From positions 1 to 23,036 of IMG/VR virus record IMGVR_UViG_3300009412_000041: a stretch of 23,036 nt of DNA, one strand, 5' to 3'. The notes below the pieces were generated by a model. That model saw only the letters and a program-made list of their open reading frames with translations. It did not search any database and was not told the DNA's origin. Positions 15,475 to 21,937 of the stretch are shown here, piece after piece. The stretch's first letter is position 1, and each line of letters begins with the position of its first letter. This stretch comes from a virus. Made by a program: the position numbers and the translations under genes.

Positions 15475-15805
15475 TTTCTTTATATCCTTCGTCTATTTCT
15501 TCATCTAGGTTTGCTACGTGATCACAGAGAATCTCCACTCTGGAGCCCCGTGGGTTCTTTGCCATACAGATCCTTCCAATAACTGACGTAAGGCACTCGG
15601 CTTCGTGGCATTCAAGTACGCTTTCTCCGCATCTTCCAAATGCAATGACAGGTACAAGCAGGTCAAATGTCTCATGCTTTACGCTTGGGTTGTACAATAT
15701 TGCTCTTACTTTTGGTCCACCTCCTTTCGCTTCTCCAATCTTCTTTGCGTCTCTTAAGTATCCAATGACTTGTGTAATGTTTGGATATACATGTTTGAAG
15801 CTCAT
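15443..15805 (-). CDS. OB-fold-like protein, possible second ssDNA-binding protein
   Basis: This 120-residue protein has an ATG start that overlaps the upstream stop (ATGA); its own 3' end overlaps the nuclease gene by 32 nt. The text resembles an SSB/OB fold: NITQVIGYLRDAK, GGPKVRAILYNPS, TFDLLVPVIAFGRCGESV, SVIGRICMAKNPRGSRVEIL. These parallel the SSB phrases N-x-x-x-x-I-G, A-x-L, F-x-V/L-V-P-V-x-A-F-G and G-R-I. The C-terminus is acidic (NLDEEIDEGY) but lacks an aromatic tip. It may bind ssDNA or accompany the nuclease. The family assignment is by eye only. Confidence 0.5.
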   Translation of the reverse strand: MSFKHVYPNITQVIGYLRDAKKIGEAKGGGPKVRAILYNPSVKHETFDLLVPVIAFGRCGESVLECHEAECLTSVIGRICMAKNPRGSRVEILCDHVANLDEEIDEGYKENENANDETRY

Positions 15806-16437
15806 CTTCTTGTCATCCTGTTGTCTACTGTGAAGTCAATCACCCACACCCATGGGTTATCTTCCCACAAGCTCGAACGAAAGTAGGCGCTGCGCCAGTG
15901 CTGCTTAAACTCTTCTAGATTATTGAAGCCAGATAGCTTCATGTCTTCGTTAGTTATAGCATGTAGCGTCTCAGCCCTAATGGATCTGATCCTAAGCCAC
16001 AGCCTGGCATCTCTTTTTTTCATAGAGATTGAAAGCTTCCAGTCTACTTTTAGATCGTCTTCTATTCCATTGCTTGGCCCAAAGCGGTGGATGATGTGCT
16101 CATTGTTTCGTGGTCCAACATCAGACCACTGCTCCTTTGCATACAACAAAGACCCAGGACCACCATATTGTGGGTTTGCTGCCACATATTTACTTACTGT
16201 TCTATCGGACACCCACCACCAAGCAGCGTCACCAGGCTTTCTTTGAAGGGTAATGTCTCCCATCCACCAGTCTTTGTCGTCCCACATAAACGGCAGTGGC
16301 TTCTCAAATCCCTTGTTGAAAACAACGTTCTTTCTAATCTGTGTCCTTGTTCCATCAAACGTAGAGTTAACCATGTGCTCGCTGAATAGGATTGGGTAGC
16401 GCTTTCCTATTGTGCTCTTCTTTCTCCTTGCAGTCAT
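15802..16437 (-). CDS. ASCH/PUA-like phage protein
   Basis: This 211-residue protein fits a family common in phages. It has YPILFSEHMVNSTFDGTRTQ near the start (usually P-I-L-F-S-x-x-M-V-x-A-x-L-x-G-x-K-T-Q-T-R-R), SLLYAKEQW in the middle (usually L-W-V-R-E-x-W), then SISMKKRDARLWLRIRSIRA and ETLHAITNEDM, and near the end EDNPWVWVIDFTV. Such proteins carry an ASCH-type beta-barrel thought to bind RNA or nucleotides; their role in phage is not established. Here the usual TRR is replaced by QIRK. The gene abuts its upstream neighbour with no gap and shares with it the first 13 bases, ATGACTGCAAGGA. Confidence 0.75.
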   Translation of the reverse strand: MTARRKKSTIGKRYPILFSEHMVNSTFDGTRTQIRKNVVFNKGFEKPLPFMWDDKDWWMGDITLQRKPGDAAWWWVSDRTVSKYVAANPQYGGPGSLLYAKEQWSDVGPRNNEHIIHRFGPSNGIEDDLKVDWKLSISMKKRDARLWLRIRSIRAETLHAITNEDMKLSGFNNLEEFKQHWRSAYFRSSLWEDNPWVWVIDFTVDNRMTRR

Positions 16438-16797
16438 TTAGAACCTCCAGTTGGATTCGCACGCTGCATCAGCCGGTGCTTCGCGAACTGCACAGCCGCC
16501 TTCGACGGCATGGTTGAAGAGCTTGACGTAGAGGCTTGCCATCATATGGGCGTGCCGGCTGGACCTCGCGTCTTGCGCGGCTTCGCTGGCGAGCGCCCCA
16601 CTTCTGTTCATGGCCTCGCACCAGATCTCAAACCTCCGGTACCACAGCTTCCCCGCAATGTCGGATGCTCCAAGCGCATCGAGCCTCGTCACGATGCTCG
16701 GTGCCGTGCTGTTGTAGCTATAGATCTCCAGATAGTCTTGCAGGACTTCTCGCTGTCTTGGGGTGAAGCGGGTTGAGTTGTTTTTCCTTGCAGTCAT
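16438..16797 (-). CDS. Helical protein of unknown function
   Basis: This 119-residue protein starts at an ATG overlapping the upstream stop (ATGA). It begins MTARKNNSTRFTPRQREVL, followed by Ala/Leu/Arg-rich helical segments (QDYLEIYSYN, YRRFEIWCEAM, HAHMMASLYVKLFNHAVEG). No membrane segment or known motif was found. The opening TPRQREVL resembles the start of a small helix-turn-helix but no recognition helix is evident. The gene is GC-richer than flanking genes, suggesting a different recent history. Function unknown. Confidence 0.55.
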   Translation of the reverse strand: MTARKNNSTRFTPRQREVLQDYLEIYSYNSTAPSIVTRLDALGASDIAGKLWYRRFEIWCEAMNRSGALASEAAQDARSSRHAHMMASLYVKLFNHAVEGGCAVREAPADAACESNWRF

Positions 16798-17327
16798 CGC
16801 TTAAGCCCCTCGGCCACAGACCTACCAGCATCAGTAAGCCTGTACTCTTTTGTCTCATAGTCCAGCTTGCATATGGTTTCTTCTATTAGTCTACGACGAA
16901 CAAGGGCACGCAGGGTGCTTGACGCATACCGCCTGAACCGTGGCCGAATATCTAGGACATGCAATCGAAGCCCACTTGGGCCCCCCAGACGGATAGAGGT
17001 AGACTGTGACTTCGCTATATTGGGGCACATTCCGGTGTCTTTACACTCTGCCTCAAGTGTAAACATATAGACCAATGCCCCCTTCATTGGGGGGCTTAGG
17101 CTTCTCTCTTCTTCTTCAAATACTTCTACTAGTGTCTTTCCTTTTGTGTCTTCTTCGTTGTGTGCCTCCAAGTTGAAATGGTGGCACGGCTCCTCAAATC
17201 CATCTGGCCACTTGACATAGCAGCCATTCTCCCAGGTTTCATAGGTCACAACCCCGATACCTCGTTCACCTCGGACTGGGCACGGGGGGCCAACCCACCT
17301 CACCTTCTGTCCTTTTGCTAGCTTCAT
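16794..17327 (-). CDS. Two-domain protein: SH3/KOW-like N-terminus and winged-helix-like C-terminus
   Basis: This 177-residue protein starts at an ATG behind AAGGAGATATAAA. Residues ~1-55 (KGQKVRWVGPP, GERGIGVVTYETWENGCYVKW) look like a small beta-barrel of SH3/KOW type. Residues ~125-175 (YASSTLRALVRRRLIEETI then YETKEYRLTDAGRSVAEGL) follow the winged-helix pattern: helix, recognition helix and wing ending in Y-x-L-T-x-A-G. Three cysteines lie between. It is probably a nucleic-acid-binding protein of the replication operon, perhaps a regulator. Domain calls are by pattern, not by alignment. Confidence 0.55.
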   Translation of the reverse strand: MKLAKGQKVRWVGPPCPVRGERGIGVVTYETWENGCYVKWPDGFEEPCHHFNLEAHNEEDTKGKTLVEVFEEEERSLSPPMKGALVYMFTLEAECKDTGMCPNIAKSQSTSIRLGGPSGLRLHVLDIRPRFRRYASSTLRALVRRRLIEETICKLDYETKEYRLTDAGRSVAEGLKR

Positions 17328-17353
17328 TTTATATCTCCTTTGTTTTATCTAGA

Positions 17354-17629
17354 TCACCCATTGTCTGGGTGGGAAGCCCAATGGTTTAAGAGATTGAGCA
17401 ATTCGTTTTTGTTCTTTGGTGTCTTCTGTGGGTACTCATTGATCAAGTCTTTCCAGCTATAGGTGTACCCATCCCCGTCGAACCAGATCTCCTTTGCGAA
17501 CGTGACCGCATCAGCCTTGCTTCCAAAGTATTGGTAGCCTCGGTTGCCACCTTCGCCGATATTGAAGTCATCATCGTCGGGATCGATGTCATCTACATGT
17601 TCTCTATAAAACGATACGCGATAAATCAT
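17354..17629 (-). CDS. Small acidic protein, unknown
   Basis: The product has 91 residues from the ATG at 17629, chosen because AAGGAG lies 7 nt upstream; a longer in-frame start at 17692 would overlap the Rad52-like gene. The protein contains DDIDPDDDDFNIGEGG followed by a compact domain with YQYFGSKADAVTFAKEIWFDG and KNELLNLLNHW. It starts 11 nt after the Rad52-like gene ends. Such acidic small proteins may mimic DNA or bridge proteins, but no function can be assigned. Confidence 0.55.
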   Translation of the reverse strand: MIYRVSFYREHVDDIDPDDDDFNIGEGGNRGYQYFGSKADAVTFAKEIWFDGDGYTYSWKDLINEYPQKTPKNKNELLNLLNHWASHPDNG

Positions 17630-17640
17630 TTCTATTCTCC

Positions 17641-18651
17641 TTAGAATGGGGCCATGTTTTCGTCGTAGTCGCCATTGTTCTGGTAGTGCCACTCGATGTA
17701 TTGGTCTACTCGCTGCTCAAGCTCACCAAATCCAAACCAGTTCAGGATGTTGATGGATGCTTGAACAAACAGATCTTCTTCTGCTTCTAGTGGGCTTTGA
17801 AAACCAAACCCTGTTGGCTTGCCGTCTTCCCACTTCGCCATTGCTGCACGCATCGTCTTGTGTAGGTTTTCCCTTGGGATGTTTCCCTTCTGGAATACAA
17901 GCTTGATCCTTTGCTGTGCCCTCTTCTTCGGTGGGTCGTCCCTGCTAATGAACTTTGATATTTCATCAGCAACAGCCGCGTGACCGGCTGGGTGGCCCCC
18001 GGGCTGCCTTGGTGCCGCCTTCTTCTTGGGTGTGGACTTCTTCTTTGGTGCTTCCTTCTTAGGTTCTTCTTTCTTTTCTTCTTTCTTTTCTTCTTCTTTA
18101 TCCACAACCTTGGGACCAATCCTTGCGTACTTTGGCCCATCTGGGAACAAGTGTGATTGAAGAAACTCAACGCTCGGGGCCTTAGCAAACAGGTACTTCC
18201 TGGTTTCCTTGTCCTTATGGGTAATCTTGTACCTGTCTTCTACCCGTAGCTTCTCCTCTTGGAGATCTACCCATGTGTTTCCAAGATCATAGAGGTGGCG
18301 GCCAATGCCCCAAGCAACACCAGCACGCTTGAGCGCACCAGAGATACCACCCTTGGCAGCTTCAAACTGAGTGTCGCCAGCACCATCTTCCTTTGGAATC
18401 CATTCACCATTGATCTTGATGGACAGAGTGCAGATGTTCTTACCACTACTTGTTTCCCTGTATGTGCAGGTCCAAGACTCTGCCCCAAGAACGTCGTCTA
18501 AGCGGTTCTGAAGGGCTCTGGCGTCGAGGTAGCATAGGACCATTGCCTTCCTACCGAAGGCGCGCTCTACACGCCAGTAAACGTCAGCATCCCCAAAGGG
18601 TCGGGTAAGATCCTCGTGAGTCTTCTTCCAGTTCTTATCTGTGATCTTCAT
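17641..18651 (-). CDS. Rad52-family single-strand annealing protein
   Basis: This 336-residue protein starts at an ATG behind AAAGGATATAAA. Residues ~35-130 show the Rad52/22-type annealing core: CYLDARALQNRLDDVLG, W60, GEWIPKEDGAGDTQFEAAKG, ISGALKRAGVAWGIGRHLYD (~103-122), where the Lys-Arg-Ala-x-V-x-x-G-I-G-R-x-L-Y phrase is diagnostic. A long Lys/Glu/Pro linker (~181-224) leads to a separate C-terminal helical domain, and the protein ends YDENMAPF, an acidic tip with terminal Phe resembling an SSB tail. It would anneal complementary ssDNA in recombination-dependent replication, working with the Cas4-like nuclease, SSB and RuvC-like enzyme of the same operon. Confidence 0.83.
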   Translation of the reverse strand: MKITDKNWKKTHEDLTRPFGDADVYWRVERAFGRKAMVLCYLDARALQNRLDDVLGAESWTCTYRETSSGKNICTLSIKINGEWIPKEDGAGDTQFEAAKGGISGALKRAGVAWGIGRHLYDLGNTWVDLQEEKLRVEDRYKITHKDKETRKYLFAKAPSVEFLQSHLFPDGPKYARIGPKVVDKEEEKKEEKKEEPKKEAPKKKSTPKKKAAPRQPGGHPAGHAAVADEISKFISRDDPPKKRAQQRIKLVFQKGNIPRENLHKTMRAAMAKWEDGKPTGFGFQSPLEAEEDLFVQASINILNWFGFGELEQRVDQYIEWHYQNNGDYDENMAPF

Positions 18652-18652
18652 T

Positions 18653-18940
18653 TTATATCCTTTCTAGTTTCATTCTCTTTATGACCGCTATAAATGCAGG
18701 CCTATCTGCTGTGAATAGCGACCAGGTTATACCTAAAGCCATCATTAACCTTAGGTTTAAGCTTGCGGATGGTATTCTCTTTGCTTTCTTATATGCTTTT
18801 AATGTTTGTAGATGAACTCCTACTTCATTGGATAACTCCACAAGGGTTATGCCCCTTGCTTCTGCCATTAACCGTAGACGAAACCACCATTCTTTGGGTG
18901 GCAACTCAGGCTGTAGCCGCTTGAACTTTCCTGTCGCCAC
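18653..18940 (-). CDS. XRE/Cro-like helix-turn-helix regulator
   Basis: The ORF encodes 95 residues from a GTG with no Shine-Dalgarno sequence. The predicted promoter places transcription start at about this codon, so the mRNA may be leaderless, as for lambda cI from PRM. The HTH lies at ~24-65: LMAEARGITLVELSNEVGVH followed by LQTLKAYKKAKRIPSASLN and the helix LRLMMALGITW. It lacks an oligomerisation or protease domain, so it is Cro-like in size. It interrupts the leftward operon between helicase and the Rad52-like gene, with its own promoter and palindromic sites, suggesting autoregulation and control of the downstream recombination genes. Its stop lies 1 nt before the next ATG. Confidence 0.72.
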   Translation of the reverse strand: MATGKFKRLQPELPPKEWWFRLRLMAEARGITLVELSNEVGVHLQTLKAYKKAKRIPSASLNLRLMMALGITWSLFTADRPAFIAVIKRMKLERI

Positions 18941-18947
18941 TGGACGA

Positions 18948-18977
18948 ACCCTATCACGAGGTTAACTTTCGTGTCAA
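18948..18977 (-). promoter_or_regulatory. Sigma70-like promoter for the leftward XRE gene
   Basis: Read leftward, a perfect TTGACA (18977-18972) is followed after 18 nt by TAGGGT (18953-18948), preceded by TGA to give an extended -10 (TG-n). Predicted start is close to 18941, next to the GTG at 18940. Palindromic sequences overlap and flank it. Confidence 0.55.
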
Positions 18978-19007
18978 GCCAAGACGAGAAACCCGAGGTT
19001 GAACCTC
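18955..19007. promoter_or_regulatory. Pair of operator-like dyads around the XRE promoter
   Basis: Site 1 is CACGAGGTTAACTTTCGTG (18955-18973), with 5-bp arms and a central GTTAAC, lying between the -10 and -35 boxes. Site 2 is GAGGTTGAACCTC (18995-19007), a perfect dyad upstream of -35. Both contain GAGGTT followed by AAC. They are likely binding sites for the adjacent regulator. Confidence 0.45.
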
Positions 19008-19044
19008 AAGAATCGAGCCGACGACTGACCAACAAACCGAGGCG

Positions 19045-20517
19045 CTACAGGTTGTACGCCTCCTGTACTCCATTATCACTAGATGATTTAGACATAGTCC
19101 CATCGTGGCGTGGGTCATTAAAGCCCCAGTCAGGAGGAGAGAAGCCCTCGTCATGATCATCATGAATTCTTTGCACCTTAAGTCTAGACCAAAACACAAC
19201 GTCTTTCTTTGAGTGGTCCCTGCTCTTTAGAGAGACCAACTCAAACGGTTGATGCATGTCCGATAGCTCTTCATTTGTATACTTCTTCTTTGAGGTTGGC
19301 TTCTTTGGAGCCTTGTACATGAAGGGTCTATAGAGACCAAAGGCTAGGGCAGCATCATGCAGTGGCTTGTCGCTACCACGGAAGTGGTGCTGCATTGGGA
19401 CGCCAGAGCGCCGGTTCACAACCGAGTCCTCTACAGATCTGTTCAACTGAATGAGGCTTATGACTGCAATGTTTTCTTTCTTTGCAACCATACGAAGCAT
19501 CTCACTGATGTCATCTACTTCCCAGGTTCTGTTGCCACCACGGTGCTTCTTTGGTGCCTTGATTAGCTGAAGGTAGTCTACCCACACAACCTTGCAGCCA
19601 TGCTGCCTAACCATCCTTCTGATTGAGCTTTCAACAGCAAGGGCATCTACAGAACTATCATCAATATAAATAGGCAGTGAGCTTAGGCTGTCGGTTGCTT
19701 CTGACAGCACATCCATTGACTCTTCATCACCACCATGAAGCTGGTTTACTGACATGCCAGCCTTGATAGTAGCCATGCGATCAACAAGCCTTGACCTTGG
19801 CATTTCAATAGACAGGATTCCTTGTGGGATGCTTGTCTCTGCTGCCCTAAGAACGCCAGATACAAGGAACATTGTCTTGCCTACCTCTGGCCTCCCACCA
19901 ATCACAGTCATGTAGCCCCTTGGCCAGCCATGGTAGTGCCTATCAATGCTTCCAAACCCAGTTGGAACGTACTCAGTGTCATCTCCAGCTAGGATCTTTC
20001 CCCACCTAGTCTTCCTCTCCTTGCAAGCATCTGCAAGAGAGATGATGGTAGAAGTTGAACCATCAGAGGAAGTTATGTCTAGTATGCTAGACTCAGCTAG
20101 TTTAAGAATCTCACTAGGAGTATCTTCTAGTTTAGTTAACTTAGAGCCTATGTTCTTTATAGTATCTTGAAGAGTTCTTAGTTTATATGAGTTAACTAAC
20201 TTATCTACATATGAACTTAAAGAGTATTTATCTACAGCATTATCACCTAGTCTAGATATATATGCTATATCACCATACTTATTATGACCATCTGAACCAA
20301 AAGAGTTAACTAATATAGCACAATCTGCTGGTTCATTATTAGAATACTGAGTATATATCCACTTATATATCTCTTTATGTTGACTAGAATAGAAGTGATA
20401 CTCTCTTAGAACATCACCAACTTCATCTAGATATCTGCCGGAAGATAATAATAAACTTCCTAGTACAATACGTTCAATCTCAGTTGGGTGCAGCCCAACC
20501 ACATCACCTGGTTTCAC
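19045..20517 (-). CDS. dnaB: Replicative DnaB-like DNA helicase
   Basis: This 490-residue protein starts at a GTG with AAGGAG 5 nt upstream. The N-terminal DnaB-type domain (~1-150) reads HPTEIERIVLGSLLL, FYSSQHKEIYKWI and YISRL. The RecA-like ATPase domain follows, with Walker A GGRPEVGKT (207-215), catalytic Glu238 in LSIEMPR, Walker B VVWVDYLQLI (Asp314) and the glutamine motif ISLIQLNRSVE. It would unwind the fork as a hexamer on the 5'-3' strand. It is the first gene of the leftward operon, 50 nt inside the divergent promoter. The N-terminal coding part (~20090-20460) is strikingly AT-rich compared with the ATPase part, suggesting a chimeric gene. Confidence 0.92.
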   Translation of the reverse strand: MKPGDVVGLHPTEIERIVLGSLLLSSGRYLDEVGDVLREYHFYSSQHKEIYKWIYTQYSNNEPADCAILVNSFGSDGHNKYGDIAYISRLGDNAVDKYSLSSYVDKLVNSYKLRTLQDTIKNIGSKLTKLEDTPSEILKLAESSILDITSSDGSTSTIISLADACKERKTRWGKILAGDDTEYVPTGFGSIDRHYHGWPRGYMTVIGGRPEVGKTMFLVSGVLRAAETSIPQGILSIEMPRSRLVDRMATIKAGMSVNQLHGGDEESMDVLSEATDSLSSLPIYIDDSSVDALAVESSIRRMVRQHGCKVVWVDYLQLIKAPKKHRGGNRTWEVDDISEMLRMVAKKENIAVISLIQLNRSVEDSVVNRRSGVPMQHHFRGSDKPLHDAALAFGLYRPFMYKAPKKPTSKKKYTNEELSDMHQPFELVSLKSRDHSKKDVVFWSRLKVQRIHDDHDEGFSPPDWGFNDPRHDGTMSKSSSDNGVQEAYNL

Positions 20518-20549
20518 TGTTTCTCCTTATGATTTTCTTTCCCGACGAC

Positions 20550-20578
20550 TTGCCCATCGGTTAGCCGCATGATAGCAT
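20550..20578 (+). promoter_or_regulatory. Possible weaker rightward promoter overlapping the leftward one
   Basis: TTGCCC (20550-20555) and TAGCAT (20573-20578) lie 17 nt apart, each with 4 of 6 consensus matches. The -10 overlaps the -10 of the leftward promoter, so the two would compete. It would serve the XRE gene at 20611. TAGC occurs at 20562 and 20573, 11 bp apart. Confidence 0.35.
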
Positions 20579-20598
20579 CCGGGCTGTAGTCCTGTCAA
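20569..20598 (-). promoter_or_regulatory. Leftward sigma70-like promoter for the helicase operon
   Basis: On the - strand TTGACA (20598-20593) is separated by 18 nt from TATCAT (20574-20569), 5 of 6 matches to the -10 consensus. It lies 52 nt upstream of the helicase GTG and directs the replication/recombination operon. Confidence 0.65.
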
Positions 20599-20610
20599 CC
20601 GGAGTGTGCG

Positions 20611-20850
20611 TTGTCCAGCGAAAACCACAGGGGGAAACTTGGTTTTGGTGGTCTGCTGCGAGGCTTCAGGCACCGCTCTGGCTTGACGCAACAGGCCCTT
20701 GGGAAGCTTATTAGTGTTTCTAAGCCAGTGATCAGTCATTACGAGTGTGGGTTTAGGCTTCCGAGTAGGCAAACTATGGGAAAGATTAGGGACGTTTTAG
20801 AACTAACATCAGAAGAGTATGTGTCTTTGATGGATGCTGCCAATGGCTGA
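20611..20850 (+). CDS. XRE-family helix-turn-helix regulator
   Basis: This 79-residue protein has a TTG start with GGAG at 20601-20604, 6 nt upstream. It contains a standard HTH_3 domain (~13-72): LLRGFRHRSGLTQQALGKL, then ISVSKPVISHYECGFRLPS as turn and recognition helix, and the closing helix KIRDVLELTSEEYVSL. It has no further domain, so it is a small Cro-like repressor or activator. It lies immediately right of the divergent promoter region, like cro in lambdoid phages, and likely controls that region. Its last bases overlap the next gene. Confidence 0.78.
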   Translation: MSSENHRGKLGFGGLLRGFRHRSGLTQQALGKLISVSKPVISHYECGFRLPSRQTMGKIRDVLELTSEEYVSLMDAANG

Positions 20851-21841
20851 TCGAAAGAAAAGCGCGTTTAAAAAGCAGACCACACCTACCTATGACATTC
20901 CACATGGAACTGTTGAAGTGTTCAAAGGAATAGAAGACGGCAAGAGGGAGCCGTATACAGGAAGGCAGGTTGGGTGGTTCTATTCAAGCCAAACCAAGAG
21001 GGGCACAACAGAAAGAACTTACACCATGAAGTTTCCAGTGTTCTGTGCTGGTCCAGTAAGGGTTGGTGTTGGGGATCAGTTCCTTTGCGTGGTTGGATAC
21101 AACCCATACTTCTGTTGGCTAAGGAATGGGAAGCTCTGGTGGCATGAGCGCATAGTGATGCCAAACTATTTTGAAACGCCACGCTCGTGCGCGGACAGCG
21201 CGGAGATAACGGAGTGGGCGGACGCCTGCGCGCGTGCCGTACTTGATAGGATTACTCCAAACAGAGTTGGAAAGATCTATAAGGAATCTACTAGAAGATA
21301 CTGGTCAATCCTGCGCGCGTTAGTTGATGAAAGAATCCTTGATGCCGCCTCTCTTGGCTATGACAAGACACATGAAGACTTTGCCCATGGTGTCTATGAG
21401 GAGTGGCGCGCGTCTGACTTACTAAGCCCAAGGTGCCCAACCATTAGACATGCTGTATTATCTTCTCTTGTTCTTGCTCTTGATGCAGAGAAGGCAGCAC
21501 AGCTAATAGAGCTTGCTTCTTTACTTGAGAATAAAGTACCAATCATATCTCAAGAAGTAGCATTAAGTATCTATCAACACTCAGCATCTATGCTTGCGCG
21601 CCTATGTCCACAGTGGTGGAACCAAGGATACTTATGTAATTGGAGGATGGTTGGCTCAATAGAAAGAATGTTTAGGGCACAACATGTAAGGATGCTTAAC
21701 GATGCGTTTGATAAAGGGGTACAGTTTGAGTCGTCTGCTGGTGTGTTAATGGATAAAGTGCTATCAGATGCTGGCCTAACTGGGGCCGAAGTTGATGCGT
21801 TTCGTGACCAGGCAGAAAGCGAGGTTGAAGCGGAACAATAG
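20843..21841 (+). CDS. Early-region protein of unknown function
   Basis: The product has 332 residues from the ATG at 20843 (MADRKKSAFKK); an in-frame ATG at 20834 would add three. Neither has a clear Shine-Dalgarno, and both overlap the XRE gene, so coupling is likely. Residues ~20-110 look beta-rich with many aromatics (RQVGWFYSSQTKRG, FLCVVGYNPYFCWLRNGKLWW). The rest is helical (WADACARAVLDRI, YWSILRALVDERILDAASLG, AAQLIELASLLENKV, AEVDAFRDQAESEVEAEQ). I recognise no family or active site. Four GCGCGC hexamers fall within 374 nt. Its position beside the regulators suggests an early host-takeover or replication-initiation role; no AT-rich iteron-like origin is visible inside it. Confidence 0.65.
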   Translation: MADRKKSAFKKQTTPTYDIPHGTVEVFKGIEDGKREPYTGRQVGWFYSSQTKRGTTERTYTMKFPVFCAGPVRVGVGDQFLCVVGYNPYFCWLRNGKLWWHERIVMPNYFETPRSCADSAEITEWADACARAVLDRITPNRVGKIYKESTRRYWSILRALVDERILDAASLGYDKTHEDFAHGVYEEWRASDLLSPRCPTIRHAVLSSLVLALDAEKAAQLIELASLLENKVPIISQEVALSIYQHSASMLARLCPQWWNQGYLCNWRMVGSIERMFRAQHVRMLNDAFDKGVQFESSAGVLMDKVLSDAGLTGAEVDAFRDQAESEVEAEQ

Positions 21842-21908
21842 CGAATCGCTTGACAGGCTGTAGCGGTTTTGCTAAGATATGGGTCCGGCCAGTGGTGGTC
21901 CGGTAGCG
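21839..21908. promoter_or_regulatory. Three TAGCG-type repeats spaced in helical phase
   Basis: TAGCG followed by 4-5 nt and GC occurs at 21839 (TAGCGAATCGCT, containing the dyad AGCGAATCGCT), 21861 (TAGCGGTTTTGCTA) and 21904 (TAGCGATAAAGC). Start distances are 22 and 43 bp, about two and four turns, all on one face. They bracket the rightward promoter, as a repressor array would. A direct repeat GGTCCGG at 21882 and 21897 lies between the second and third. Confidence 0.4.
21850..21878 (+). promoter_or_regulatory. Strong rightward sigma70-like promoter
   Basis: TTGACA (21850-21855) and TAAGAT (21873-21878) are separated by exactly 17 nt. It lies just after the stop of the 332-residue gene and about 60 nt before the RHH-like gene, which it drives together with the small early genes. 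Confidence 0.65.
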
Positions 21909-21937
21909 ATAAAGCAACAAACAATAGTGGAGTGAGT

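Noticed and set aside
17630-17692. Longer N-terminus for the 91-residue protein
   Set aside because: The ATG at 17629 has AAGGAG at proper spacing, while the extension runs into the Rad52-like gene and is Arg-rich shadow sequence.
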